Source: Neobacillus sp. WH10
GTDB lineage: Bacteria > Bacillota > Bacilli > Bacillales > Cytobacillaceae
Reading direction: 5' to 3'
Length of the DNA stretch: 64,000 nucleotides
Assembly: GCF_030123405.1 (NCBI RefSeq)
Contig: NZ_CP126110.1
Coordinates: 1,922,001-1,986,000, forward strand
The notes beneath the pieces were generated by a model, which saw only the letters and a list, made by a program, of their open reading frames with translations, was not told where the DNA came from and ran no database searches. Positions 8,113 to 18,226 of the stretch are shown here, one piece after another (position 1 is the first letter of the stretch; each line of letters starts with the position of its first letter). A program made the translations under genes and the position numbers.

Positions 8113-10510
8113 TGTAATTGTAGATGTTCCGACAAAACAAACGGATAGGGCTTTCGATTATTTTATTCCAGAGCAATGGCGGAGAGTCATTCAACCGGGG
8201 ATGAGGGTAATTGTTCCATTTGGCCCGAGAAATATCCAAGGATTTGTCGTCGATTTAAAAGCAGAATCAGAGTTTGAGAAGTTAAGAAATATTATTGAGC
8301 CGATGGATTTAGAACCTGTTTTAAACCAGGAATTATTGAAGCTCGGTGATTGGCTGACTGAAAGTACCCTCTGTTTTAAAATTTTCGCCTTTCAAGTCAT
8401 GCTGCCCGCGGCATTAAAAGCAAAATACGAAAAAAAGGTAAGGCTATCTGATGGGTCAGCCGTCAAGGATCTACCTGAGACGCTTCAAACTTTTTTTGAA
8501 AATACTGATATGCTTGACTGGGACGATGCTCTAAAAAAGGCAATTGTTCCCCAGTTACAAAGAGAAGCAGCAAAAGGGCATTTAGAAGTGATTTATATGG
8601 TCAAGGAACGGGTTAAGAAAAAAAAGCGAAAATATGTCCGTCCAAGCGTACTCCTTACAGAATTAATTTACGAAATAGAACGGATCCCTGCAAATGCCGA
8701 AAAGCAAAGGCAAGTATTAAGCTATTTTTCAAGGCATTTCCATGAGGTTGAATTAAAGAGACTTTTAACGGAAGTAAAAGCTTCAGCATCAACGGTAAAA
8801 GCCCTTATTGAAAAAAAACTACTGACTGAATTCGAAATGGAGGTTTATCGTAATCCCTTTGAACATCGAACGTTTGAACGAACGAAACCGTTACCTTTAA
8901 CTGAGGCACAGCAAACGGCTATCGGACCGATTCTTAATGCAATTGAACAGAATCAACATGAGGTGTTTTTGCTTTATGGTGTAACGGGAAGCGGGAAAAC
9001 TGAAATATACTTACAATCTATACAAGAAGTCATCGAAAAAGGCCAGGAAGCAATCGTTCTTGTACCTGAAATCTCGCTCACCCCGCAGATGGTTAATCGT
9101 TTTAAAGGAAGATTTGGGGACTTAGTCGCTGTTTTACACAGTGGCTTGTCAGCTGGAGAAAAATATGATGAATGGCGGAAAATTCAGCGCAAGGAAGTAA
9201 AAGTCGCAGTTGGAGCAAGATCAGCGATTTTTGCTCCATTTGAAAATATCGGCATCATTATTATCGATGAGGAACATGAAACAAGCTATAAACAGGAAGA
9301 AATGCCTCGCTATCATGCTAGAGATGTGGCAGTTGAACGAGCATTAAACTATAACTGTCCTGTTGTACTTGGCAGTGCCACCCCATCGCTCGAGTCATTT
9401 GCCAGAGCACAAAAAAAGGTGTACCATCTCTTATCACTTCCTAACCGGATGAACAATCAGAACCTTCCTTCCGTTGAGGTCATTGATATGAGAGAGGAAC
9501 TCCGTGATGGCAATCGCTCGATGTTTTCGAGAAAGCTGTTTGAAATGTTAAAAGATCGAATCGAGAAAAAGCAGCAGGCTGTTTTATTTTTAAATAAACG
9601 TGGTCATTCTTCTTTTGTAATGTGCAGAGACTGCGGCTATGTGATGAATTGCCCAAACTGCGACATCTCGCTGACATACCATCGTGTATCTGAGCAAATG
9701 AAATGCCATTATTGTGGCTATGAAAGTTTTGTACCGAATCATTGTCCCGAATGTAATAGTGAATATATCCGCTATTTTGGAACAGGGACGCAAAAGGTAG
9801 AGGAGGAGCTTGGAAAAATTCTCCCAGAGGCAAGGGTCATTCGAATGGACGTTGATACAACAGGACGAAAGGGTTCACACGAGAGACTATTAACCGATTT
9901 TAAGGATGGAAAAGCAGATATTTTATTGGGTACGCAAATGATTGCTAAAGGATTGGATTTTCCAAACATAACGTTAGTAGGCGTGCTTTCAGCAGACACG
10001 ATGCTCCATCTACCTGATTTTCGAGCATCTGAAAAAACTTTCCAACTATTGACCCAAGTTAGCGGGCGCGCAGGACGCCATCAATTACCAGGAGAGGTCG
10101 TCATTCAAACGTATACACCAGAACATTACAGCATAGAGCTTGCTAGCTACCATGACTATGATCTTTTTTATCAACGGGAAATGATGATTCGAAAAATGCA
10201 TCATTATCCACCATTCTATTATCTATCTCTCATAACAGTCAGCCATGAGCAGCTGGTCACAGTTGTGTCTGAAATGGAGAAAATTGTAAGCTATGTTCGC
10301 GCGCACGTTTCAAAGAAAGCAGTCGTTCTAGGACCTGCTGCCTCACCAATTCCTAGGATTAATAATAGATATCGATACCAATGTCTGATAAAATACAAAC
10401 GGGAACCGAATCTAATAAATACATTAAAAACTATCCTTGATCAATACCAAAAAGATACGAAAATTGGGTTGCAGGTTTCAATAGATGTAAATCCACATAT
10501 TTTAATGTAG
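8099..10510 (+). CDS. priA: Primosomal replication restart helicase PriA
   Basis: An 803-residue superfamily 2 helicase that reloads the replisome at stalled forks. The N-terminal fork-binding domain starts EIASVIVDVPTKQTDRAFDY. The helicase core has Walker A GVTGSGKTEIYL (about residue 294) and the DEEH box IIIDEEHETSYKQ. A zinc-binding domain inserted between the helicase lobes carries CRDCGYVMNCPNC and CHYCGYESFVPNHCPEC, giving eight cysteines. The C-terminal lobe has GTQMIAKGLDFPN and QVSGRAGR. Length matches B. subtilis PriA. The start overlaps coaBC, with AAGGAT as a modest ribosome site. Confidence 0.97.
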   Translation: MEIASVIVDVPTKQTDRAFDYFIPEQWRRVIQPGMRVIVPFGPRNIQGFVVDLKAESEFEKLRNIIEPMDLEPVLNQELLKLGDWLTESTLCFKIFAFQVMLPAALKAKYEKKVRLSDGSAVKDLPETLQTFFENTDMLDWDDALKKAIVPQLQREAAKGHLEVIYMVKERVKKKKRKYVRPSVLLTELIYEIERIPANAEKQRQVLSYFSRHFHEVELKRLLTEVKASASTVKALIEKKLLTEFEMEVYRNPFEHRTFERTKPLPLTEAQQTAIGPILNAIEQNQHEVFLLYGVTGSGKTEIYLQSIQEVIEKGQEAIVLVPEISLTPQMVNRFKGRFGDLVAVLHSGLSAGEKYDEWRKIQRKEVKVAVGARSAIFAPFENIGIIIIDEEHETSYKQEEMPRYHARDVAVERALNYNCPVVLGSATPSLESFARAQKKVYHLLSLPNRMNNQNLPSVEVIDMREELRDGNRSMFSRKLFEMLKDRIEKKQQAVLFLNKRGHSSFVMCRDCGYVMNCPNCDISLTYHRVSEQMKCHYCGYESFVPNHCPECNSEYIRYFGTGTQKVEEELGKILPEARVIRMDVDTTGRKGSHERLLTDFKDGKADILLGTQMIAKGLDFPNITLVGVLSADTMLHLPDFRASEKTFQLLTQVSGRAGRHQLPGEVVIQTYTPEHYSIELASYHDYDLFYQREMMIRKMHHYPPFYYLSLITVSHEQLVTVVSEMEKIVSYVRAHVSKKAVVLGPAASPIPRINNRYRYQCLIKYKREPNLINTLKTILDQYQKDTKIGLQVSIDVNPHILM

Positions 10511-10630
10511 AACATAGGAGATTCCGGCTGTAACAGGTTATTAAATCGATTTTTAGGTGAAAATGATATTTAGAAAAATATTAAAAAAATTTAGCTGCTA
10601 ACATAAGATTGGCATAATGGAGGAACAGAT

Positions 10631-11116
10631 TTGGCGATACGAAAAATTGTTATCCACCCAGCTGATATTCTCGAGCAAACCTGCACGGAAGTAGTGAAGT
10701 TTGATCGGAAGCTGGCAAAAATTCTTGATGATATGTACGACACAATGATTGAGTATGATGGGGTCGGACTAGCTGCTCCACAAATTGGTCTAAATGAGCG
10801 TATAGCTATTGTGGATATTGACGATGAACATGGAACAATTGAAATAATTAACCCCCGTATTTTAAAAACATCGGGCGAGCAAACAGGGCCTGAAGGATGT
10901 TTAAGTTTTCCTGGCCTATTTGGTGAAGTGACGAGACCTGACTTTGTGAAGATTGAAGCACTTGACCGGAAGGGGAGGAAATATGCCCTTGAAGCAGAAG
11001 GATTCTTAGCAAGAGCCATTCAGCATGAAATCGATCATCTTGACGGAATATTATTTACCACAAAAGTAACGAGATACCTTGAGGAAGACGAGTTAAAAGG
11101 AGTAGAAAGTGAATGA
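10631..11116 (+). CDS. def: Peptide deformylase
   Basis: A 161-residue Fe2+/Zn2+ enzyme that removes the formyl group from nascent protein N-termini. All three family motifs are present: GVGLAAPQIG, EGCLSFP with metal-ligand Cys90, and QHEIDHLDG with ligands His132 and His136 and catalytic Glu133. The TTG at 10631 is taken as start because GGAGG lies 7 bases upstream and the frame begins MAIRKIVIHPA as in orthologues. It overlaps fmt by 4 bases (ATGA), pairing deformylation with formylation. Confidence 0.97.
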   Translation: MAIRKIVIHPADILEQTCTEVVKFDRKLAKILDDMYDTMIEYDGVGLAAPQIGLNERIAIVDIDDEHGTIEIINPRILKTSGEQTGPEGCLSFPGLFGEVTRPDFVKIEALDRKGRKYALEAEGFLARAIQHEIDHLDGILFTTKVTRYLEEDELKGVESE

Positions 11117-12057
11117 CGAAAATTGTTTTTATGGGAACCCCTGATTTTTCCGTATCTGTCTTACGAAAAATCATTCATGATGGCTATGAGGTCATTGGTG
11201 TTGTAACCCAGCCTGACAGGCCGGTAGGAAGAAAAAAAGTGTTAACACCACCACCTGTAAAGGTGGAGGCATTAAAAAATGGGATCCCCGTCTTTCAACC
11301 GGAAAAAATTCGCCAAGAAGAAGAGCTTGCGAAAATCCTTTCATTACAGCCGGATTTAATTGTTACTGCTGCATTTGGGCAAATTTTACCGAAAAAGCTG
11401 TTGGATGCACCTAAATTCGGTTGTATTAATGTTCACGCATCCCTATTGCCGGAGCTTCGAGGAGGAGCTCCGATTCATTACGCCATTATGCAAGGGAAAA
11501 AGAAGACCGGTGTTACAATCATGTATATGGTCGAAAAATTAGATGCCGGCGATATGTTAACGAGTGTAGAAGTACCCATAACTGAAGACGACAATGTCGG
11601 TACCCTTCATGAAAAGTTAAGTGATGCGGGGTCTAAATTATTATCAGAAACTTTGCCGCTATTATTGGCAGGTCGCCTTACCCCAAAACCGCAAAATGAG
11701 GCGGAAGCTACATTTGCTTCAAACATTAAGCGAGAGCAAGAAAAGATTATCTGGGAGAAAACAGGGGAAGAAATCTATAATCATGTTCGTGGGTTAAATC
11801 CGTGGCCCGTTGCATTTACTACGATGGAGGGCCAGGTCATAAAAATATGGCGGACCGAAAAGACATCTGACTTAAATAGGCAAGAGCCTGGAACCATTAT
11901 AAAAATAGATTCAGATGGCTTTACGGTTAGCACAGGTAATGAAACTGCAATTAAAATCATCGAACTGCAGCCTTCCGGGAAAACTAAAATGTCGAGTGAA
12001 CAATTTTTACGGGGTGCGGGTTCAAAAATTTCATTAGGCAGCAGACTGGGAGAATAA
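11113..12057 (+). CDS. fmt: Methionyl-tRNA formyltransferase
   Basis: A 314-residue enzyme that formylates initiator Met-tRNA using 10-formyl-tetrahydrofolate. The N-terminal transferase fold starts KIVFMGTPDFSVSVLRKI and holds the catalytic segment INVHASLLPELRGGAPIH (Asn, His, then SLLP). The C-terminal OB-like tRNA-binding domain follows from about residue 205 (IYNHVRGLNPWP). Length is typical. It overlaps def by 4 bases and ends 1 base before rsmB. Confidence 0.97.
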   Translation: MTKIVFMGTPDFSVSVLRKIIHDGYEVIGVVTQPDRPVGRKKVLTPPPVKVEALKNGIPVFQPEKIRQEEELAKILSLQPDLIVTAAFGQILPKKLLDAPKFGCINVHASLLPELRGGAPIHYAIMQGKKKTGVTIMYMVEKLDAGDMLTSVEVPITEDDNVGTLHEKLSDAGSKLLSETLPLLLAGRLTPKPQNEAEATFASNIKREQEKIIWEKTGEEIYNHVRGLNPWPVAFTTMEGQVIKIWRTEKTSDLNRQEPGTIIKIDSDGFTVSTGNETAIKIIELQPSGKTKMSSEQFLRGAGSKISLGSRLGE

Positions 12058-12058
12058 G

Positions 12059-13408
12059 ATGACTTCTACAAAAAAAAATGTACGTGCAATCGCCATGGAT
12101 CTTCTTGTAACAATTGAGAAAAATCAATCATACAGCAATTTGCTCCTTAACAACGTGATTGAAAAAAACGAATTGTCCGCAATCGACGTCGGCTTACTTA
12201 CGGAGTTGACTTATGGAACATTACAAAGACAAATGGCGCTAGACTTCTTTTTAAAGCCATTCATTAAAGACAATAAGAAGCTGGCCAGTTGGATCCACCA
12301 TTTACTTAGACTCACGCTATACCAAATGGTTTACCTTGATCGAATTCCGGATCGAGCAGCTATTTATGAAGCGGTGGAAATTGCCAAAAAACGCGGTCAT
12401 AAAGGAATTGCTAGTTTGGTAAATGGAGTATTAAGAAGCATTCAGAGAGAAGGACTCCCATCTTTTAGTGTGGTTTCTGACCCTGCTGAAAGATTATCAC
12501 TTGAAACGAGTCACCCTTTATGGCTTGTGTCCAGGTGGATTCACCAATTTGGTTATGACAAAACAAAAGAAATGTGTGAAATTAACTTAACAGCACCATT
12601 GCAAACAGCAAGAGTGAATCTCACAAAGATTTCTAGAGACGAATGTGTGGCAATTCTAGAAGAAGATGGTTTTCAAATCGAAAAAAGTCCCATCATTCCT
12701 GAGGCGATAAGGTCGCTAAAGGGAAACTTAGCTTCCACAATTGCCTTTAAATATGGATTGTTAACAATACAAGATGAAAGTTCGATGCTTGCCGCCTATG
12801 CATTAGGCGCAGAGCAAAATGAATTTGTCCTGGATGCTTGTGCAGCGCCCGGAGGTAAAAGTACACATATCGCTGAAAAAATGCAAAATACGGGTGAAGT
12901 AATCTCCGTTGATCTTCATCAGCACAAAGTAAAATTAATCAATGATAATGCCCGACGGTTAGGATTATCAAATATAAAAACAAATGTTTCGGATTCAAGA
13001 CTTTTACGGGAAAAGTTTAAGGATGAATCATTCAATCGGATTCTACTCGATGCTCCGTGCTCTGGCCTTGGCGTGATGAGAAGAAAGCCTGACATGAAAT
13101 ATACAAAAGCCGAAGCAGATTTAGAACGGTTAAGCAGTATTCAACAACAGCTGCTAACATCTGTTGCTCCATTATTGAAAAAAGGCGGTATACTTGTTTA
13201 TAGTACCTGTACAGTAGATAAACAAGAAAATGAATATACAGTAAAGACATTTTTAGAAAATAATCCTGAGTTCGAAAGCGATGAATCGTTTAAAAGCAGA
13301 ATGCCTAAAGCCATTCAACCATTAATAATGGGCAATGATCTGCAAATATTTCCCCAGGATTTTGGATCAGATGGTTTTTATATAGCAGCATTAAGAAAGA
13401 AGGTGTGA
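12059..13408 (+). CDS. rsmB: 16S rRNA (cytosine967-C5)-methyltransferase
   Basis: A 449-residue RNA m5C methyltransferase (Sun/RsmB family). The N-terminal NusB-like RNA-binding domain spans about residues 1-140. The SAM-binding Rossmann domain has DACAAPGGKSTHIAEKM. The two catalytic cysteines lie in LLDAPCSGLGVMRRKPD and VYSTCTVDKQENE. The ATG at 12059 follows GGGAG. It is part of the def-fmt-rsmB-rlmN-prpC-prkC string with no more than a few bases between genes. Confidence 0.96.
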   Translation: MTSTKKNVRAIAMDLLVTIEKNQSYSNLLLNNVIEKNELSAIDVGLLTELTYGTLQRQMALDFFLKPFIKDNKKLASWIHHLLRLTLYQMVYLDRIPDRAAIYEAVEIAKKRGHKGIASLVNGVLRSIQREGLPSFSVVSDPAERLSLETSHPLWLVSRWIHQFGYDKTKEMCEINLTAPLQTARVNLTKISRDECVAILEEDGFQIEKSPIIPEAIRSLKGNLASTIAFKYGLLTIQDESSMLAAYALGAEQNEFVLDACAAPGGKSTHIAEKMQNTGEVISVDLHQHKVKLINDNARRLGLSNIKTNVSDSRLLREKFKDESFNRILLDAPCSGLGVMRRKPDMKYTKAEADLERLSSIQQQLLTSVAPLLKKGGILVYSTCTVDKQENEYTVKTFLENNPEFESDESFKSRMPKAIQPLIMGNDLQIFPQDFGSDGFYIAALRKKV

Positions 13409-13411
13409 CAG

Positions 13412-14503
13412 TTGGAACAATTGAATACAACTGAGACAAAAACAACAATGGACATAAAGAAAAAATCTATATATTCACTTGAGCTTCACGAATTAAAAAA
13501 CTGGCTGTCAGAGAATGGAGAAAAGCCATTTCGGGCTGAACAAATTTATGATTGGCTTTATAAAAAAAGAATTACTGCTTTTGACGACATGAGCAATTTA
13601 TCCAAGGGCTTGAGAGAAAAGCTATCGAGTCATTTTCAAATTACTACATTATATACAGTCATCCAACAAACATCCTCTGATGGAACGATTAAATTCTTAT
13701 TCGAGCTTCAGGATGGATACTCAATTGAAACAGTGCTAATGCGCCATGATTATGGAAACTCTGTTTGCGTTACGACACAGGTTGGCTGCCGGATTGGCTG
13801 TACTTTTTGTGCCTCTACACTTGGCGGCTTAAAAAGACACCTTGAAGCAGGAGAAATTGTTGCACAGGTGGTCAAGGTGCAGCAGGCTCTTGATGAAACA
13901 GAAGAGCGAGTGGACTCAGTGGTGATTATGGGGATTGGTGAGCCGTTTGATAACTACGATAACATGCTATCCTTTTTAAAAATCATTAATCATGACAAAG
14001 CGCTAAATATTGGGGCTCGCCATATAACTGTTTCGACAAGTGGAATCGTCCCAAAAATTTATCAATTTGCTGATGAAAAGACGCAAATTAATTTTGCTAT
14101 TTCCTTACATGCTCCTAATACGGAATTGCGATCGAAGTTAATGCCGATTAACAAGGCATATAAACTTGATGACTTAATGAAAGCGGTACGGTATTATATC
14201 GATAAGACTGGTCGCCGAATTAGCTTTGAATACGGACTTTTTGGCGGTGTGAATGATTCAATTGAGCATGCAGAGGAGTTGTCAGAACTATTAAAAGGAA
14301 TCAAATGCCATGTGAATCTTATTCCGGTTAACTATGTTCCTGAAAGGGACTATGTACGTACACCTAAAGACAAAATTTTTGCTTTCGAAAAAACATTGAA
14401 AAAACGTGGGATTAATGTGACAATTCGCCGAGAGCACGGTCATGATATTGATGCAGCATGTGGACAACTTCGTGCAAAGGAGCGGAAAGAGGAGACGAGG
14501 TGA
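13412..14503 (+). CDS. rlmN: Dual-specificity 23S rRNA A2503 / tRNA A37 C2-methyltransferase
   Basis: A 363-residue radical SAM enzyme. The iron-sulfur cluster motif CRIGCTFC uses Cys126, Cys130 and Cys133. The SAM-binding GIGEPFDNYDN motif and the C-terminal CGQLR with the mechanistic cysteine are present. The start is TTG at 13412 with AAGGTG upstream; the first 15 or so residues (Thr/Asn/Lys-rich) are likely poorly conserved. A later ATG at 13448 is possible but has no good ribosome site. The stop overlaps a possible prpC start. Confidence 0.96.
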   Translation: MEQLNTTETKTTMDIKKKSIYSLELHELKNWLSENGEKPFRAEQIYDWLYKKRITAFDDMSNLSKGLREKLSSHFQITTLYTVIQQTSSDGTIKFLFELQDGYSIETVLMRHDYGNSVCVTTQVGCRIGCTFCASTLGGLKRHLEAGEIVAQVVKVQQALDETEERVDSVVIMGIGEPFDNYDNMLSFLKIINHDKALNIGARHITVSTSGIVPKIYQFADEKTQINFAISLHAPNTELRSKLMPINKAYKLDDLMKAVRYYIDKTGRRISFEYGLFGGVNDSIEHAEELSELLKGIKCHVNLIPVNYVPERDYVRTPKDKIFAFEKTLKKRGINVTIRREHGHDIDAACGQLRAKERKEETR

Positions 14504-14508
14504 CGATT

Positions 14509-15258
14509 GTGAAGGCTGTTTATAAAACGGATAAAGGCAGAGTTCGCCAAAATAATGAGGACAGCGGTGGAACTTTTGTCAACCGGGATGGTCAGCGCCT
14601 AGCCATTGTAGCAGATGGTATGGGCGGCCACCGAGCCGGTGATGTGGCAAGTAAAATGAGCGTGACCCATTTGCAAGAATTGTGGGAGCAATCAGATGGT
14701 TTTCAAACGGCAGACGATGCTGAAAAATGGCTTCAAACTCATATTCTCGAGGTAAATCAATTGGTTTTTGAACATGCAAATAACAATGAAGAATGTGATG
14801 GTATGGGCACAACAATTGAAGCAGTGATTGCCACAAATCATTTTGCTACGATTGCCCATGTTGGTGACAGTCGTTGTTATATTTTCAATGATAGCGGGTT
14901 TCAGCAGTTGACTGAAGATCATACACTTGTAAATGAATTAGTACGAACAGGGCAAATATCCAGGGAGGATGCCGAGCATCATCCGAGAAAAAATGTTATC
15001 CTACGTGCAATAGGTACTGAACCGGATGTAAGAATAGATACTAAAACGATTATGTTTGAGGAAGGAGACATCCTTCTCTTATGTTCTGATGGATTGTCGA
15101 ATAAAGTAAAAGAAGAAGAGATGGTTTCTATTCTTCAAGCTGAAGACTCACTGGAACTAAAGGCTTCATCACTGATTAACATGGCAAATGAAAATGGTGG
15201 AGAAGACAACATCACCCTTATCATACTAGAGTTTGATGAACATAATGAAAGAGGGTGA
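14509..15258 (+). CDS. prpC: PP2C-type Ser/Thr protein phosphatase
   Basis: A 249-residue PPM-family phosphatase that reverses phosphorylation by the adjacent kinase PrkC. Metal-site motifs are present: RQNNED, ADGMGGHRAGDVAS, HVGDSRCY, LLCSDGLSNKV and GGEDNIT. The GTG at 14509 is preferred because GAGGTGA (14497-14503) sits 5 bases upstream and the protein then starts MKAVYKTDKG in register with B. subtilis PrpC. The GTG at 14500, behind GAGGAG, would add three residues. It ends 6 bases before prkC. Confidence 0.96.
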   Translation: MKAVYKTDKGRVRQNNEDSGGTFVNRDGQRLAIVADGMGGHRAGDVASKMSVTHLQELWEQSDGFQTADDAEKWLQTHILEVNQLVFEHANNNEECDGMGTTIEAVIATNHFATIAHVGDSRCYIFNDSGFQQLTEDHTLVNELVRTGQISREDAEHHPRKNVILRAIGTEPDVRIDTKTIMFEEGDILLLCSDGLSNKVKEEEMVSILQAEDSLELKASSLINMANENGGEDNITLIILEFDEHNERG

Positions 15259-15264
15259 AGATAA

Positions 15265-17244
15265 ATGTTAATTGGGAAAAGAATTAGCGGCCGTTATAAA
15301 ATTCTTGATATGATTGGCGGAGGCGGCATGGCCAATGTCTACCTTGCCCATGACATGATCCTTGACCGCGATGTAGCAGTAAAAATGCTTCGCCTTGATT
15401 TTGCAAATGATGAGGAGTTCATCCGTAGATTTCACCGCGAAGCACAATCGGCAACAAGCCTTGCTCATCCCAATATTGTTAATATTTACGATGTTGGCGA
15501 GGAAAATGATCTTTATTATATTGTAATGGAGTTTGTTGATGGTCAAACACTTAAGCAATACATACAGCAAAATTCCCCATTAAGAGTGGAAGATGCAATT
15601 GGAATCATGAGACAGCTTACTTCAGCGATTTCTCATGCCCATCAAAACCATATTATTCATCGCGATATAAAACCACATAATATTTTGGTTGATCATGATG
15701 GTAATGTGAAAATCACAGATTTTGGTATTGCGATGGCACTAAGTGCTACAAGTATTACACAGACCAATTCTGTATTAGGTTCGGTTCATTATTTATCACC
15801 AGAACAAGCAAGAGGCGGAATGGCAAACAGGAAGTCTGATATTTATTCATTAGGGATTGTGATGTTTGAGTTATTGACAGGTAGGCTTCCGTTTTCAGGG
15901 GAGTCAGCTGTATCAATTGCCTTGAAGCATCTTCAATCAGAAACCCCTTCTGTAAGAAGATGGAACCCTGCTATTCCACAAAGTGTTGAAAATATAGTCC
16001 TAAAGGCTACTGCCAAAGATTCATTTCATCGTTATAACAGTGTTGATGAAATGGAAGAAGATTTACGAACAGCACTTAATCCGGAGAGGATGGATGAACC
16101 AAAGTTTTCCATCCCAATTGATAATGAAGCTACAAAGGCAATACCGGTTATAACAGATAACCAGCCGTTAAAGAATTTAGATGAAACATTAGTGCATAGT
16201 AACGAAAAACCTGCACCTAACCCGAAAAAAGCAGAAAAAAAAGGAAAAGCTAAAAAGAATAAAAGAAAAAAGTGGCCGATTATCTTAATATCTACCTTCC
16301 TAGTGCTTGCCATTCTTGGATTATTATCTTTTTTATTTTTACCTGGAATGATGTCTGCAAAGGACGTGAAAATACCAGATATAAGTGGTATGAATGTAGA
16401 TAATGCCATTTCCGAGCTTAAGCTAAAAGGATTAGCGGCAGGAAATAAAATTGAGATTACCGATGAAAAAGTAAAAAAGGGAAGAATAATCAAGACTAGT
16501 CCGGAAATTGGCACTACGGTAAAGGAAAATTCCAAAATCACTCTATATATTAGTTCAGGAAAAGAAAAATATGAACTATCTGATTATGTAGGACGGCAAT
16601 ATGAAGATGTTATCCGTTTACTTGATAATCAGAATTTTAAAGATATCAAAAAAATTGAAAAGACCGATGACAGTGAGCCAGGAACCATTATCAGCCAAAA
16701 TCCTTCTGGAGGGAAAAAGGTTGTTCCAGAAGAGACAGTCTTAGAGTTTGAAGTTAGCAAAGGTCCGGAAAAAATTGTATTAAAGGATTTAACCCAATAC
16801 ACTTTACAAGGCGCTCAGGATTATGCTTCATTGGTAGGACTGAATTTAGACGCCTCACAAGAACAATTTGATGAAAAAATTCCTAAAGGCATGGTGATAT
16901 CCCAATCACCTGTAAAAGGTACAGAAATGAAAAAGGGTGACAAGGTTACGGTAATCATTTCAAAAGGGAAAGAGGAAAAACCACCAAAAGAGGTTATCAT
17001 TGACCTAACTATTCCATATGAACCAGCTGTTCCAGGACAGCCTGGCCAAAAACAATCGGTTACAATATTCATTGAAGATATGGAACACAGCATGACTGAG
17101 GCGGCAGAAACCTTTTATATAACAGAAACTATAAAAAAACAAATTACTTTACAAATTCCATATGGCGGAAAAGCCGGATATAAAGTCATTCGTGATTCCA
17201 AGGTCATTATTGATGAGAAGAAATACTATTCAGAAACAGAATAG
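15265..17244 (+). CDS. prkC: PASTA-domain eukaryotic-type Ser/Thr kinase
   Basis: A 659-residue membrane kinase that senses cell-wall muropeptides and controls germination and wall metabolism. The cytoplasmic kinase domain (about 10-270) has the glycine loop GGGGMANVYLA, Lys40 in VAVKM, catalytic Asp134 in IHRDIKPHN, and the ITDFGIA metal site. A basic linker (about 305-335) precedes a single membrane helix at about 337-359. Three extracellular PASTA repeats follow (about 365-570), then an Ig-like C-terminal domain. This matches the B. subtilis layout. It is cotranscribed with prpC. Confidence 0.97.
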   Translation: MLIGKRISGRYKILDMIGGGGMANVYLAHDMILDRDVAVKMLRLDFANDEEFIRRFHREAQSATSLAHPNIVNIYDVGEENDLYYIVMEFVDGQTLKQYIQQNSPLRVEDAIGIMRQLTSAISHAHQNHIIHRDIKPHNILVDHDGNVKITDFGIAMALSATSITQTNSVLGSVHYLSPEQARGGMANRKSDIYSLGIVMFELLTGRLPFSGESAVSIALKHLQSETPSVRRWNPAIPQSVENIVLKATAKDSFHRYNSVDEMEEDLRTALNPERMDEPKFSIPIDNEATKAIPVITDNQPLKNLDETLVHSNEKPAPNPKKAEKKGKAKKNKRKKWPIILISTFLVLAILGLLSFLFLPGMMSAKDVKIPDISGMNVDNAISELKLKGLAAGNKIEITDEKVKKGRIIKTSPEIGTTVKENSKITLYISSGKEKYELSDYVGRQYEDVIRLLDNQNFKDIKKIEKTDDSEPGTIISQNPSGGKKVVPEETVLEFEVSKGPEKIVLKDLTQYTLQGAQDYASLVGLNLDASQEQFDEKIPKGMVISQSPVKGTEMKKGDKVTVIISKGKEEKPPKEVIIDLTIPYEPAVPGQPGQKQSVTIFIEDMEHSMTEAAETFYITETIKKQITLQIPYGGKAGYKVIRDSKVIIDEKKYYSETE

Positions 17245-17343
17245 TTAGTATTGCATTCTATTGAATAAAAAGGAATGAATACGCTCAAATTCTAACGGGG
17301 AAAAAGTAATTACACGGTAAGTAATAGGGCAAGGAGTGTGGCT

Positions 17344-18225
17344 ATGCCTGAAGGAAAAATTGTCAAAGCATTAAGCGGTTTTTATTATGTTCTTCATAAT
17401 GAGAACTTAATCCAATGTCGAGGAAGAGGCGTTTTTCGAAAGAACAAAATTTCCCCGCTTGTGGGGGATGAGGTCGTTTTCCAAGCTGAAAATGATTTAG
17501 AAGGCTACATTCTAGAAGTGAAAGAGCGGAAAAATGAATTAATTCGACCACCAATAGCAAATGTGGATCAGGCCATTCTTGTTTTTTCTGCGGTGGAGCC
17601 AGACTTCAGTACGGTTTTATTGGATCGTTTTCTTGTTTTGGTAGAGTTTAATCACATTGAACCACTAATCTGTATTACCAAGATTGATCTTACTAATAAT
17701 GATCAAATTCAGATGATTTCACAATACGCTGAACAATATAAAACAGCTGGCTATGAAGTAATTTTAACTTCTTCTGAAACAGAAGCAGGAATTGAACGAT
17801 TAAATCCACATATAGAAAATAAAATATCTGTCTTTGCCGGGCAATCAGGTGTGGGGAAGTCATCATTACTGAATGTCTTAAGACCTGACCTTGAATTAAA
17901 AACCAATGATATATCGTCCCATCTTGGAAGAGGAAAGCACACAACAAGACATGTAGAGCTCATGAAGATCGGTAATGGACTTATTGCCGATACACCGGGC
18001 TTTAGCTCATTGGAGTTCACCAACATTGAAGCGGAAGATTTATCATCTTGCTTCCCTGAATTACTAAGAGCGAGTGAGAATTGTAAATTTCGGGGCTGTT
18101 TACATGTGACAGAGCCAAAATGTGCTGTGAAGGCAGCGGTTGAGTCCGGTGAAATCCCCGCGTATCGTTACGAACATTATGTGGACTTCCTACAGGAAAT
18201 AAAAGATAGAAAGCCGAGGTATTAA
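17344..18225 (+). CDS. rsgA: Small ribosomal subunit biogenesis GTPase RsgA
   Basis: A 293-residue circularly permuted GTPase for late 30S maturation. The N-terminal OB fold holds QCRGRGVFRKNKISPLVGDE. The G motifs appear in permuted order: G4 CITKIDL, then G1 GQSGVGKSSLLN and G3 DTPGFSS. The C-terminal zinc site is CKFRGCLHVTEPKC. ATG 17344 is chosen over GTG 17338 because AAGGAG is 8 bases from the ATG and orthologues start MPEGKI. In B. subtilis the RsgA orthologue is a PrkC substrate, which fits its place after prkC. Confidence 0.96.
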   Translation: MPEGKIVKALSGFYYVLHNENLIQCRGRGVFRKNKISPLVGDEVVFQAENDLEGYILEVKERKNELIRPPIANVDQAILVFSAVEPDFSTVLLDRFLVLVEFNHIEPLICITKIDLTNNDQIQMISQYAEQYKTAGYEVILTSSETEAGIERLNPHIENKISVFAGQSGVGKSSLLNVLRPDLELKTNDISSHLGRGKHTTRHVELMKIGNGLIADTPGFSSLEFTNIEAEDLSSCFPELLRASENCKFRGCLHVTEPKCAVKAAVESGEIPAYRYEHYVDFLQEIKDRKPRY

Positions 18226-18226
18226 C

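Noticed and set aside
16032..16541. A 169-codon minus-strand open frame inside prkC
   Set aside because: It is antisense to the kinase linker and first PASTA repeat, matches no family and has no start signal.
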